A stretch of 64,000 nucleotides of DNA from Theobroma cacao (lineage: Eukaryota > Streptophyta > Magnoliopsida > Malvales > Malvaceae). The stretch is taken from positions 8,635,693 to 8,699,692 of the forward strand of contig NC_030855.1 of NCBI RefSeq assembly GCF_000208745.1, in the 5' to 3' direction. Shown here piece by piece: positions 34,934 through 46,624 of this stretch. The notes beneath the pieces were generated by a model that saw only the letters and a program-made list of their open reading frames with translations, was not told the origin of the DNA and did no database searches. Position numbers and translations under genes: made by a program. The stretch's first letter is position 1, and each line of letters starts with the position of its first letter.

Positions 34934-35781
34934 GAGATGAAAAATGACCATTTTGCCCTTACCTTGGAAATCATCATTATTTCTATTTCCTTCGTCATTT
35001 TATCCTTATTTTCATCATTCATTTATGTCTTAGGCCTACTTAGGCCTTAATAATATTAGAAAACCCACTTTTAGAAGCTTGCCAGGAAAATGACCAAACT
35101 ACCCCTACTCCACATCATAGGGTCTACCTTTGGTACATGTTTGTGAAGGTCGAGGTCTCACAATCTTTCAATACTAAGGCACTAAATGATCAAGAGTTGA
35201 ATTAAGGGGTTTTAACAAGAAATTGAGCTAAATTGCATTGTTTTCAACATAAGTGCATCATGTTTTCTAAAACTTCCCATACCAATGCTTGTTCCTTTCC
35301 TATGTTCACTCTTTGGGTTTATACTCACTCTTTTCAACTTCATGCTTTTTAGATTTAGAGGTAGTTGGGACCTAGACTGAGGTGTCCACTGACACTCACC
35401 TTTTGGTAGGTACCATGGCATTTAGTAGCTATACCTTCACCCAAGGTCACTCTGCTAGAAGTCAATGAGTCTTTTTGCTTGTGTATACGTACATGTGATG
35501 TAAATCACTAAGATACACATTGTAAGCAATATATGTTTATTTTGATTAACGTTGGCACTATGAGTTGGCAATGGATGACATTATTTTGGATAACATAAAC
35601 GTAAGTAGTTGACTGTCATGTTATATTGTTGAAATAATCATACTTGAGAATCACGAAACATGACATTTAAAGTGATGGATAGAATGATAAATAGAATCAT
35701 ATAAAAAGGCTTACTTGGGCTTAGTGGGCTATACCCATTGGGCCCATACGCTGGTCATGACATGAGAATTGGGCTGTTACA

Positions 35782-36042
35782 AAAGGTCTACTTATAGTCA
35801 CTCATGCCTTCTAAACCCTTGCTAATCACTTTAAATTGTTTTATAATCTTATAAATTATTTCAAATAAAAATATTGTTGTTTTTAATTAAAATCAACCAT
35901 AATTAAATGTTTTCATCAAGAAACATGAAGCAGACAGCATCCATTGAGAAGAAAAGTCCATTTATAGTCACTGATGCCATTGAAAGCCTTGTCACTCACG
36001 TTAAATGCTTTTATAATGTTATAAATGATTTTAAATTAAAAT
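35782..36042. repeat. 170-bp satellite, block 4 (about 1.5 monomers)
   Basis: It sits between D and E and contains 'gccttctaaacccttgcta', a variant otherwise found only at 39470 in this window. Confidence 0.93.
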
Positions 36043-36138
36043 TGTAGTACCCCGTATTTTGATACGATGGCTAATAAAGTTTACGGATGCTAATTGAGGT
36101 TAAGTACCGAGTTAAAAAGGGTAATTCAGAAGTGAACC
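36043..36138 (+). repeat. Family III prefix of E
   Basis: It is related to the starts of C1 and A ('taccccgtattttgatacg' against 'tgcctcatactttgatatgg') and to F ('ggtaatttagaagtgaacc' at about 42807 against 'ggtaattcagaagtgaacc'). It ends exactly before the family II TG. Confidence 0.8.
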
Positions 36139-36535
36139 TGTGAAATCTCGATTTCCATAGACACATAACTAGAAGTAGACGCGATAATGCGGACTAGGGG
36201 TAATTTCGTAATTTCTCTTGGTGAGCTCCTACGAGTGGGTTTTTTTTATGCTATTAAGGTCTAAATAGGCCTAAGGAATGAATAAATGATGTTTATGATG
36301 GTAAATAAATGAGGAAGATAAAAATAATGATAATTCCCACGGTAGGGGCAAAATGGTCATTTTGCATCTAGGGTATAAATTTTTAAGTTTCGTGAACCTG
36401 AGTACCTTTAGACTATTATGGACTTTGTTTTGATGTTAAAAGAGCAAAAAGGTTGAACAAAAGATGGGAGGAAGACAAAACCACCATGTTAAGGGCATTT
36501 TGGTAATTTTGGTGGAATTTGGATTAACTTGAAGC

Positions 36536-36545
36536 ATAAATATCT
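36536..36545 (+). promoter_or_regulatory. TATA-like element of E
   Basis: ATAAATATCT lies about 397 bp after the family II start, as in C and D1. Confidence 0.5.
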
Positions 36546-37339
36546 GAGCTTCAGCAGCTTCCAGTAGCTTTTCCTTCTTCTTCTTCCTCCCCTTTCACGT
36601 TCCTTTTATCCTCCATGGAAGCTTGCTTTGCAACTTCCATAACTTTCTCTCTCTAGCTTCAATTTTCATGCTTTTGTGCACTTTTTCATAAAACCTTTGT
36701 GCTCTTCCACTCTCCCACCTTAAAACCCTCAAAAGTCTTTGTTCAGCACTTTCTCTCACTAGCTGAAAGTTTTAGAGAGAGAAAGAGAGACTTGCCATAG
36801 TAGCTTGGAAGCTTTTGAAAAGGACTTCAACTATAAAAAACCACCAAGTTGAGTAATGAATTAGGTTAAATTTTCAAGTTGTTGATAATGGTTGATGATT
36901 AGAGTGGTGAGTTAATCTATTGTTGAGATTGTTATTCATTTTTAAAGTGACTAGAGTAGTGAAATAAATAGCCACCTAATGGTGATTGAAAGCTAGTTAG
37001 GAATAACTAGCTGAACTTGAGTTAAGAAATAGCTTTTAGAATTTTATTAATGCCAATTTGGGTTGGTTGTGATGTTGTGTGTGTATAGGTTCCAACAAGG
37101 CCTCACCTGCCCATTTGAACCATTAGTGGAGGCTAAAGTCGATTAGAGGTTCAACAATATCGGTGAGTGAACTTGCATTTGAAAATTTGTTTTGGGAATG
37201 TGAATGTATTTGCACAAAACCTTTGAATGATTTTATCCAACTTTTCTTAAAAACAGGTGCCTTGGGAACAAGCCCTTGATAAGTTGTCTCTATGTTGTGA
37301 CTTGTGGCTGTTATGGATTCATGCACTATTGCATTGTGT

Positions 37340-37346
37340 TGGTATA

Positions 37347-37379
<33 letters not shown>

Positions 37380-37610
37380 ATGTTGTGCATGGATGGTTGA
37401 TATTGTGTGATAATTATAACCGTGTGTGTGCACGATGTGGGGGGATGCACATGCCGGTGATGACTATGGTGAGAGAGATGGATGATGATAGTGCTCGTGT
37501 GCATGATGTGGGGGGATGTACACAATGGCACTGATTGTGCACGATGTGGGGGGATGCACATGTTGACTCCGGCTATGTGCACGATGTGGGAGGATGCACA
37601 TGAGCTAGGT
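37340..37610 (+). repeat. (TA)n and minisatellite of E
   Basis: A TATATA run (about 37344-37382) is followed by 'cacgatgtggggggatgcac' units at about 37430, 37500, 37540 and 37580. Confidence 0.78.
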
Positions 37611-37821
37611 GAGATGATGGTGGTATTGGTGTTTATTTATGTATATAAGTATATATATGCTTGTGAAATAAAAGTTCATGAATATGGCATATGGTTATAA
37701 TGCATGTGAAATTGGCATGATGAATCTTGAGAATTTCCCATTTTCTTTCAAATTGATTTTTATTACAACACCAAATGGATTTTTAGTGCAAAGGAGGTCC
37801 TTTTGACACTTAGGTGCCCTG

Positions 37822-38152
37822 CTTCTTGCTGCAACGAGAAACATTCTATTTTGGCAGCCAACAACTCGCTCTAGCGAGAAACTCTTGGGTCCTGATGTAG
37901 TTCTTTCACTTCAATGAAGATTTTAACCACTTTTCCATCCGAACTAGGAAGAGTGGTAAAATCAAAGTTGTATCACTACCTCTTAGCTTTCTAATGGTCT
38001 AAAAATCAGGTCAATTGGACTTTTGTAGCGGGAGATATGCTAGAAAAACTAAAACACATGCAAACTAACACTATTTCTCGCTGTAGTGAGAAACTTTCTA
38101 TTTTGGCCTCCTTAATCTCACTACAGCGAGAATGAACTTCCCTACAGTGAGA
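37822..38152. repeat. Palindrome array of E
   Basis: Decayed copies lie at about 37830 and 37873, with pairs near 38085 and at about 38118-38150 ('ctcactacagcgagaatg', then 'ttccctacagtgagaaac', cores about 21 bp apart). Confidence 0.72.
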
Positions 38153-38847
38153 AACTTGCTGCCATGCTTGCTACCTTACTTGATTTTGACATATTTTTCA
38201 CCCATTTAACTTCATGGATTGATCTTGGATTTTTGCAACACTATAAGGTTGTTAATCAAAGTTTGAAATGAGGTGTTTTTAGTAAGAAACTAAATCAATT
38301 GCAATGTTTTTGAAACAAGTGTATCATGATTTCCAAATTCTTCCTATTGATTGCTTCTTCCCTTCTTATGTTCACTCACTGAGTTTTATACTCGCATTTT
38401 TAAACTTCATGTTTGCAGAGTCGAAGACAGTTGGGACCTAGATTGAGTCGCAAACATATGCTCGCCTTCTTGGTAGGTACTATGGCATTCAGTAGATGCA
38501 CCTTCACTATGGTCACTTCGCTGGAAGTCTAGGGTCCTTTTCGTTGAACATACGTACCCTGATGTAACTTGTTAAGATATATATATCTTAAGTAATAGAT
38601 GTTTATGTTGATTAATGTTGCCACTACGAGATGGCACGAATGACGTTATTTTGAATTGTATAAATGTGAACATATGGCTTCGATAGAAAAGTATTGCAAT
38701 ACTTGTTGATAAGAATTACAAAATATGGTTGTAAGAACGAATGATGAAATCGATGAATGGAGTCACATAGATAGGCTTGCTTGGGCTTAGTGGGCTATAT
38801 CCATTGAGTCCATGGGTCGGTCATCACCCGAAATTTGGGCTGTAACA

Positions 38848-41800
38848 AAAATCTTTTTTCTTTTTTTGTGGAAAAACTCACATAATTGGATGTTTGCATA
38901 TGAGAAACTTGAAGCAGATGCCTACCATTGACAAGAAATGTCCATTTATAGTCACTCATGGCTTTGAAAGCATTGCTACTCACTTTAAGGGGATTAATAA
39001 TCCTATAAATGATTGTAAATCAAAATATTTTTCATTTCTTGTTAAAACATATCATGATTGGATATTTACAACTAGAAACATAAAGTAGAAGCCATCCATT
39101 ACAAGAAAAGTCTATATATATTCACTCATGCCTTTGAAAGTCTTATTACTCACTCTAAATGGTTCAATAATCTTATAACTGATTTTAAATCAAAATTTTT
39201 TTCACTTTTGGTTAAAATCGATCATAATTGGATGTTTCCAGTAAGAAACGTGAAGTGGATGCCTTCCATTGAGAAGAATAGTCTATTTATAGTCACTCAT
39301 GCTATCAAAAACCTTGTGACTTGCTTTAACTAGTTTTATAATCTTATAAATGATTTTAAATTGAATCTCTTGCATTTTTGATTAAACAGATCATTATTAG
39401 ATGTTTGCATTACAAAACGTGAAGTAGAAGCCATCCATTGATAAGAGAGGTCCATTTATAGTCACTCATGCCTTCTAAACCCTTGCTAGTCACTTTAGAT
39501 TGTTTTATAATCTTATAAATTATTTTAAATAAAAACATTGTTGTTTTTATTTAAAATCAATCATAACTAAATGTTTGCATCAATAAACATGTAGCGGATG
39601 CCATTCATTGAGAAGAAAAATCCATTTATATTCATTGATGCCATTGAAAGCCTTGTCACTCACGTTAAATGCTTTTATAATGTTATAAATGATTTTAAAT
39701 TAAAATCTTTTTTGTTTTGGGTGAAAAACTCACATAATAGGATGTTTTCATCCGAGCAACATGAAGTAGATGCCTACCATTGACAAGAAATGTCCATTTA
39801 TAGTCACTCATGGGTTCGAAAAGCCTCGTTACTCACTTGAAGTGGATTAATAATCCTATAAATGATTTTAAATCAAAATATTTTTCATTTCTTGTTAAAA
39901 CATATCATGATTGGATATTTGTAACTAGAAACATGAAGCAAAAGCCATCCATTGACAAGAAAAGTCCATATATATTTACTCATACCTCAAAATATTTTTC
40001 ATTTTTTATTAAAATCGATCATAATTGGATGTTCCATTGCAAAACGTTGAGCGACTACCATCCATTGACAAGAAAAGTCCATTTATAGTCACTTATGCCA
40101 TCGAAAGACTTATTACTCACTGTAAATGGTTTTATAATCTTATAAATGATTTTAAATCAAAACTGTTTTTGTTTTTGGTTAAAATCAATAATAACTGTAT
40201 ATTTGCATTGAAAAACGTGAAACGAATGCCATCAATTGACAAGAAAAGTCCATTTATAGTCACTCATGTCTTTAAAAGCCTTGTTGCTAGCTTTAAATGG
40301 TTTAATAATCTTATAAATGATTTGAAATTAAATTTTTTTCATTTTTTGTTAAAACATATCATAATTGAATGTTTGCATGGGAAACATGAAGCGAAAGCCA
40401 TCCATTGGCAAGAAAAGTCCATTTATATTCACTCATACCTTCGAAAGCCTTGTTACTCGCTTTAAATAGCTTTATAATCTTATAAATGATGTCAAATAAA
40501 AATATTTTTTGCTTTGGTTAAAATAGATCATAATTGGATGTTTATTGAGAAAAGTGAAACAAAAGCCATCAATTGAGAAGAAAAGTTCATTTATAGTTAC
40601 TCTTGCCAACGAAAGCCTTGTTACTCACTTTAAATGACTTTATAATCTTATAGATGATTTTAAATCAAAATATTTTTCATTTTTCATTGACATAAATAAT
40701 TATTGGATCTTTACATCTAAAAACGTGAAGCAATGTGATCCATTGACGAGAAAAGTCCATATATTGTCACTCATGTCTTCGAAGGCCTTATTACACTATT
40801 TTATTGGTTTTATAATCTTATAAATGATTGTAAATCAAAAATTTTTTCATTTCTGGTTAAACATATCATAATTGAATGTTTGCTTAGGAAACATGAAGCG
40901 AAAGCCATCCATTGTCAAGAAAAGTCCATTTATAGTCACTCATGCCTTCGAATGCCTTGTCATATGCTTTAAGTGGTTTAATAATCTTTAAATGATTTTA
41001 AATCAAAATTTTATTCATTTATGGTTAGAACATATCATAATTGGATGTTTGCATCGATAAATGCAAAGCAGAAGCCATCCATTGATAGGAAATGTCCTTT
41101 TATGGTCACTTATGCCTTCGAAAGCCTTGTTACTTACTTTAAGTGGTTTTATAAGCTTATAAATAATTTTCAATTAAAATATTTTTCATTTTTGTTTAAA
41201 ATTGATCATAATTGGATGTTTGCATTAGGAAACATGAAGTGAATACCATCCATTGAGAAGAAAAGTCTATTTATAGTCACTCATGCCATCGAAATCTTTG
41301 TCACTCACTTTAAATGGATTTATAATCTTATAAATGATTTTAAATCAAATTCCTTTTTGTTTTTGCTTAAAATCTCTTGTAATTAGATGTTTGCATCGAC
41401 AAACATGAAGCAGATGTCATCCATTGACAAGAAAAGCCCATTTATAGTCACTCATGCCTTCGAAAGCCTTGTTACTCACATAAAGTGGTTAATAATCCTA
41501 TAAATGATTTTGAATTGAAATGTTTTCATTTTTGGTTAAACCATAGCATAATTCGATGTTTCCATTGGGAAACATGAAGCGAAAGCAATCCATTGACAAG
41601 AAAAGTCTATTTTTATTCACTAATATTTTAAATCAAAATATTTTTTATTTTTGGTAAAAATCAATCATAATTGGATGTTTGCATTGGGAAACATGAAATA
41701 GATGCCATCCATTGACAATAAAAGTCTATTTATAGTCATTCATGCCATCGAAAGCCTTGTTACTTGTTTTAAGTGGTTTTATAATCTTATAAATGATTTT

Positions 41801-42604
41801 AAATTTGATTTTTTTTTTCATTTTTGGTTCAAGCAGATTATAACTAGATGTTCGCAAGAGAAACATGAAGTGAAAGCCTTCCTTAGACAAAAAAAGTCCA
41901 TTTATAGTCATTATGCCTTCAAAAGCCTTATTATGCGCTTTAAGCGGTTTAATAATCTTATAAATGATTTTAAATCAAAATTCTTTTCCTTTCTAGTTAA
42001 AATAGATCATAATTTGATGTTTTCATAAAAAAACACGAAATGAAAGCCATCTATTGAGTAGAAGAGTCCTTTTATAGTCACTAATACCTTTGGAAGCCTT
42101 ATTACTCACTTTAAATAGTTTTATAATATTATAAATTAGTCTAAATGAAAATATTTTTTGGTTTTGTTTAAAATCGATCATGATTGGATGTTGCATCAGG
42201 AAACATGAAGCAAATGCTATCCATTGAGAAGAAAAGTTCATTTATAGTCACTAATGCCATCGAAAGCTTTGTCACTTGCTTTTAATGGATTTATAATCTT
42301 ATAAATGATTTTAAATCAAATTTTTTTCATATTTACGTAAAATAGATCATAACTAGATTAGTACATCAGGAAACGTGAAACGAAAGCCATCTATTAACAA
42401 AAAAAGTCCATTTATATTCACTCATGCCGTCGAAACCCTTGCTACGTGCTCTAAATGGTTGTATAATCTTATGGCTGATTTTAAATCCAAATAGTTTTCA
42501 TTTTTGGTTAAAATTGAACACAATTGGATGCTTGCATTGGGAAATGTGAAACAGATGGCATTTTCTGACAAGAAAAGTCCTTTTATAGTTGCCTATGCCA
42601 GCGA
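38848..42604. repeat. 170-bp satellite, block 5 (about 22 monomers)
   Basis: It continues the monomer split by E and is cut by F at 'gccagcga'. It completes the 5-monomer unit (anchors 38877 and 39729), then passes into less regular monomers, some truncated (near 39985 and 41620). No gene is present. Confidence 0.95.
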
Positions 42605-44189
42605 TGTAACACCCCGTACCCTCATATAAAAGTCAATAAGACCTTATCGATGAGACGAAGGGTTAATTGATGTAAATTTAAGTGCCAAAGAGCGGTGATG
42701 GTGCAAGAAATATTTTGAAATAAAATATTCCATACGTGAGGAAATAATAATAAAATAGTAATTAAATAATAATATTTTTTATCGATGATGAACTAACTAG
42801 TAAAAGGTAATTTAGAAGTGAACCGAGACTAGGTGAGACATTTTAGGTGCCGAGGAGGCAGTGGAAAATTTTGAAATGAAATAATATTTTATTAATAAAA
42901 TAATACTAAAATATTATTATTTTATTTACTGTTGAAATTAGTCATGAAAGAGGATTATATGACTAATCTAAATGGGAGAGAAGAAGTAAGAAGGAATTTC
43001 GAAGAAAAACGATATAAGTGGGGCCCACGTGCCTTTATTTAATAAGGTAATAGTGGGTAAGTATATATTGAAATATTATGGTGACATTTTGGTGAAGTGC
43101 AAATTTGATATTTTATTTGTACACATGTAAGGGAAGAAAGATAGAAGGGAATTGGAATTTAAAAGAAATAATTGAAGGACCAAATTGCAAGAATGAAAAG
43201 TTTGGTGGGACAAATGGAAAATAAGGCAAAGTTAATGACCTATGTGCAATTACAATTTTTAAAGCTAAATGGAAGTTAACTAACCAAGGAAGAAGTTAGA
43301 TTATGTGGGATGATGAAATTTGCATGCAAATTCACTATTACATGCAAATGATAGCATGCAAAAAAAGAGAAAGTGGGAAACATGTGGGATCCTTACCATA
43401 TATAGTAACAGGAAAAATAATAAAAATGAGACTAAATCTATTTGCATGTAATGAGATTGGTGAATTAGGTGGCCAAGTAAGGAAAGAAAGATGCGGGGTG
43501 CATGTGACTTAAATAATTTAATGAATGACCAAATAAAATATAAGGTAAAGTTTGTGCATGAAATGTGATTTGAGGAATAAGGTGGTGCATGGAATAAAGA
43601 AATGAAGAAAGAAGAATGTGAGAGTGAGGTGGCAGATAGAGAGAGAATGAGGATAGATTTTGGGCCAATGCACAAGGAAGGAAATTGGTGCATGAAGCAC
43701 CATTGGATGGCAAAATGGCCAAATGAAAATAAAAGGAAATTGGTGCATGTATTGTGATTGGTTTTAAAGGTGGCCAAATGAAGTAAAAAGAATAAGAATG
43801 CATGTGTTTTGATTGGTCTAAATGGGTGGCCATATAAGTACTAAAAATTCAAAGGTATAAGAGAAATGTGAAATAGGCCTTCATGAGATTTGAGGGTTGG
43901 CCATTTAAAAAGGAAGAAAAGAAAAAGAAAAGAGAGAAAAGAAAAAAAAGAAAAGAAACATACAAGGAAGGGCTCGGGTTTGAGAATAAAAAGGTGAAGA
44001 AAACAAGTGAGCCCTATGAGAGATCTGCCCATTTGGAAGAGAAATGAAGAATAGAGGGCCTTGTGAAGCTTCCACCTAAGAGAAGAGAAAAGATTGAGAG
44101 GAAAGAAAAAAAAGAATCAGCTTGAAAGAAAGAAGAAAAGAGAAAACCGAGTGATTTTCCTCCCCACCCACACATTATTGTTGAAGTTT
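42605..44189 (+). mobile_element. F: 5' part of a family III LTR
   Basis: It starts TGTAACACCCCGTACC directly after the satellite and is cut by G at 44190, so its end lies beyond the window. The first 380 bp match the prefixes of E, C1 and A. The rest is AG-rich, with repeated 'gtgcatg', 'gattgg' and 'ggtggccaaatgaa' words (43440-43830) upstream of a possible TATA box, then a purine-rich leader. No coding sequence is supported. Confidence 0.82.
43831..43840 (+). promoter_or_regulatory. TATA-like element of F
   Basis: CATATAAGTA lies just after the last 'gattggtc' and 'ggtggc' words, about 1.23 kb into the LTR. Confidence 0.4.
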
Positions 44190-44867
44190 TGTCACAGCCC
44201 AATTTCCAGGCCATGACCGATGCATGCGCCCAATGGGCATAACCCATTAAGCCCAAGCAAGCCTCTTTGTGTAATCCTATCCATCTTTTCATCCATCAAT
44301 CCTAAAGTCACATTACATAGTTCTTAACTATATGTATTTAATAATGTGCTATGACAATCAAATACTTGCATTTATATTAACCCAAAATAATGTCACCCAT
44401 TGCCAACTCATAGTGGCACCATAAGTCAAAGTATACATATTTTGATCATAACATGCATCTTAATGATTTACATCATGTGTACATATACATAGGCAAAATA
44501 CTCTTGATTACCAGCGGAGTGACTTTCGGTGAAGGTACAGCTACTGAATGCCACGGTACCTACCAAAAGGTGAATAGAAAAGGACACCTCAATCTAGGTC
44601 CCAACTACCTTCGAATCTAAAAACATGAAGTTAAAAAGATTGAGTATAAACCCAATGAGTGAACATAAGAAGGGAACAAAGCAAACAATACGAAAAGTTT
44701 TAGAAAACATCAAGGACTTAAGTTAAAACAATGCAATTTAGCTTAATTTCTTGTTAAAAACCCTCAATTCAAACTTGATTATTTTATCTCTCAGTGTTGA
44801 AGGATCCATGATCAACAAGGAAGTCAAAGAGTGAGAACTGAAGCAAGTATCTGAACATGACAAAGAG

Positions 44868-45100
44868 TTTCTCACTGCAGCAAGAATGCAATTTGGCTGC
44901 AGCGAGAACAGTGGCAAAAATTAATACCATCCACTCAGGAGCTTCTCACTGCAACTCGCTGTAGCGAAAACCAATGCTGGGTCAAGCCCCCAAGCACCCG
45001 CGAGTTTCTTCTTGCAGCGAGAATGCATTCTCGCTGCAGCGAAAACCAAGGCTATTAAGTTAGAAGAATTCTTATTACAACGAAAATCCATTCTTGCTGC
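44868..45100. repeat. Palindrome-pair array, G 3' LTR
   Basis: Cores at 44875 and 44897 are 22 bp apart, and those at 45012 and 45034 are also 22 bp apart. The latter pair has an AATGCATT linker, so the whole 36-bp pair is itself nearly a palindrome. Confidence 0.82.
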
Positions 45101-45221
45101 AATGAAAATCAATTTGGAAGCATTTAACAATTTCAACATTCAACATTCAATGCAATCACATAATATTTTCCCTAACCTCTCTATAACATATATAAACATG
45201 TATACAACTACAAGCTCACCA

Positions 45222-45395
45222 GCTCATGTGCACTCACACACCGCACATAGTTGAAATCATCATGTGCACTCCTACACCGCACATTTCTAATACCATCAAG
45301 TGCACTCCCACACCGCACATGGCAAATATCATCATGTACACTCCTGCACCACATCATCATCGGCATGTGCACTCCCACACTGCACACACTTGGTT
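45222..45395. repeat. 36-37 bp minisatellite, G 3' LTR
   Basis: There are five units of the type 'tgtgcactcccacaccgcac' plus 'atagctaatatcatca', with starts near 45227, 45263, 45299 and 45335. Confidence 0.85.
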
Positions 45396-46624
45396 GTAAT
45401 TAACACAACATTATCGTTCAAGGCATACATACATATCATCTTAATATAAGAACACATGAAATCATCACATTTAACATTTCAAAACATAAAAACATTTCAT
45501 CAAGGGCTTGCTCCCATGCATATTTTAAAGAAAAGACCAATAAAATATTTCAAGTGATTCAATCAAACACTTATGCATTTATCCTAAAATATTTTAATGC
45601 AAGTTTACTCACTTGTCTTTGTTGATTCTTTAATCGACTCCAACTTCCACTAATACTCCAAATGGAGATGTGGGGTCTCATTGGAACCTAGCACACACAA
45701 TAGCACCACAACCAACTCAATTTACATGAATATTATTCCAAAAGCTATTTCCTAAATCAAACTTTACTAGTTATTCCAAACTAGTTTCCAATTACCATTT
45801 GACTAGTCATTTATTTGTACTATTCTAGTCATACTAGGAATAAATAAACAACCCATAAATCTAATTATTGGCCATCATCAACAACTTAAAAATCAACCTT
45901 AACTCACTAATCAATTTAGTGGTTTTGTAGTTGAATTCCTTTTCAAGAGTTTTTTTTTTCAAGCTATTATGGAAAGTCTCTCTCTCTCTTTAAAACATCC
46001 AAATAGTGAGAGAAAGTGCTGAGGAAAGATAATTGAGGGCTCTTGAGGTGACAGAGTGAAAGAATACGAAAAGTCTTATGAACAAGTTTATAAAAACATG
46101 ACGTTTGGAGTTTTTATGAGAAAGTCATGGAGATTTCAAGGACGGCTTTCATGGAAGATGGAAAGCTAGAAATGGGGAGGAGAAATGGGAAGAAGAAGAA
46201 GAAGAAGCTGCTGGAAATTTAGATGTTTACTTTTAGGGTTGACTATAGTTCCATTTATTTACAAAAATGCCATTGCATAGTTGGCTTTGCCTTCTTTTTC
46301 ATTTTTATAAACTTTTTACTCTTTGAACACTGAGAAAAGGTCCACAATAGATTAGAGGTACTCGAGTTCATGAAAACTTAGAAATTTTGACTTGAGACCC
46401 AAAATGAGCATTTTGCCCTTATTGTGAAAATTATCATTATTTTTATTTTTTTCTTTTATTTCATTATTATATACATCATTCATTTATTCCTTAGGCCTAC
46501 TTAGACCTTAGTAATATTAGAAAAACCCACTTCTAAGAGCTCACCAGGAAAATGACAAAACTACCCTTAATCCATGTGATCGTGTCTACTTCTGCTACAC
46601 GTCTATGAAGGTCTAGGTTTAACA

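Larger units (their letters stand above)
29660..35162 (-). mobile_element. D1: solo LTR (family II) nested in D, split by D1a
   Basis: The exact TSD is ATCTT (29655-29659 and 35163-35167). On the minus strand it begins TGTGAGACCTCGACC and ends GGTTGTGACA. Its length without D1a is about 2.5 kb, of which about 110 bp may be an assembly duplication (see 34713-34933). Confidence 0.92.
27705..35781 (+). mobile_element. D: solo LTR (family II), split by D1
   Basis: It starts TGTGAAACCTCGACC and ends GGGCTGTTACA. Once D1 (29660-35162) and one TSD copy are removed it is about 2569 bp. The flanks are AAAAG (27700-27704) and AAAGG (35782-35786). The satellite monomer closes across it at 'gacaagaaaag', and the 5-monomer period confirms this. 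It has no internal domain. Confidence 0.9.
36043..38847 (+). mobile_element. E: solo LTR (family II) with a 96-bp family III prefix
   Basis: The exact TSD AAAAT (36038-36042 and 38848-38852) flanks the composite. It starts TGTAGTACCCCG and ends GGGCTGTAACA. At 36139 a complete family II start (TGTGAAATCTCG) begins. Since the TSD lies outside the prefix, the composite ends were the ones used in integration. There is no internal domain. Confidence 0.9.
44190..46624 (-). repeat. G 3' LTR (2435 bp, family II)
   Basis: On the plus strand it begins TGTCACAGCCC and ends GGTTTAACA, a decayed GGTCTCACA. Confidence 0.9.

Noticed and set aside
36043..36138. Separate small DNA transposon at the start of E
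   Set aside because: There are no terminal inverted repeats or own TSD. Its resemblance to the starts of C1, A and F shows it is an LTR start.
43301..43833. Minus-strand open frames with hydrophobic, Ser/Leu-rich translation
   Set aside because: They are shadows of AG-rich LTR sequence in F, with no family resemblance, and overlap in several frames.
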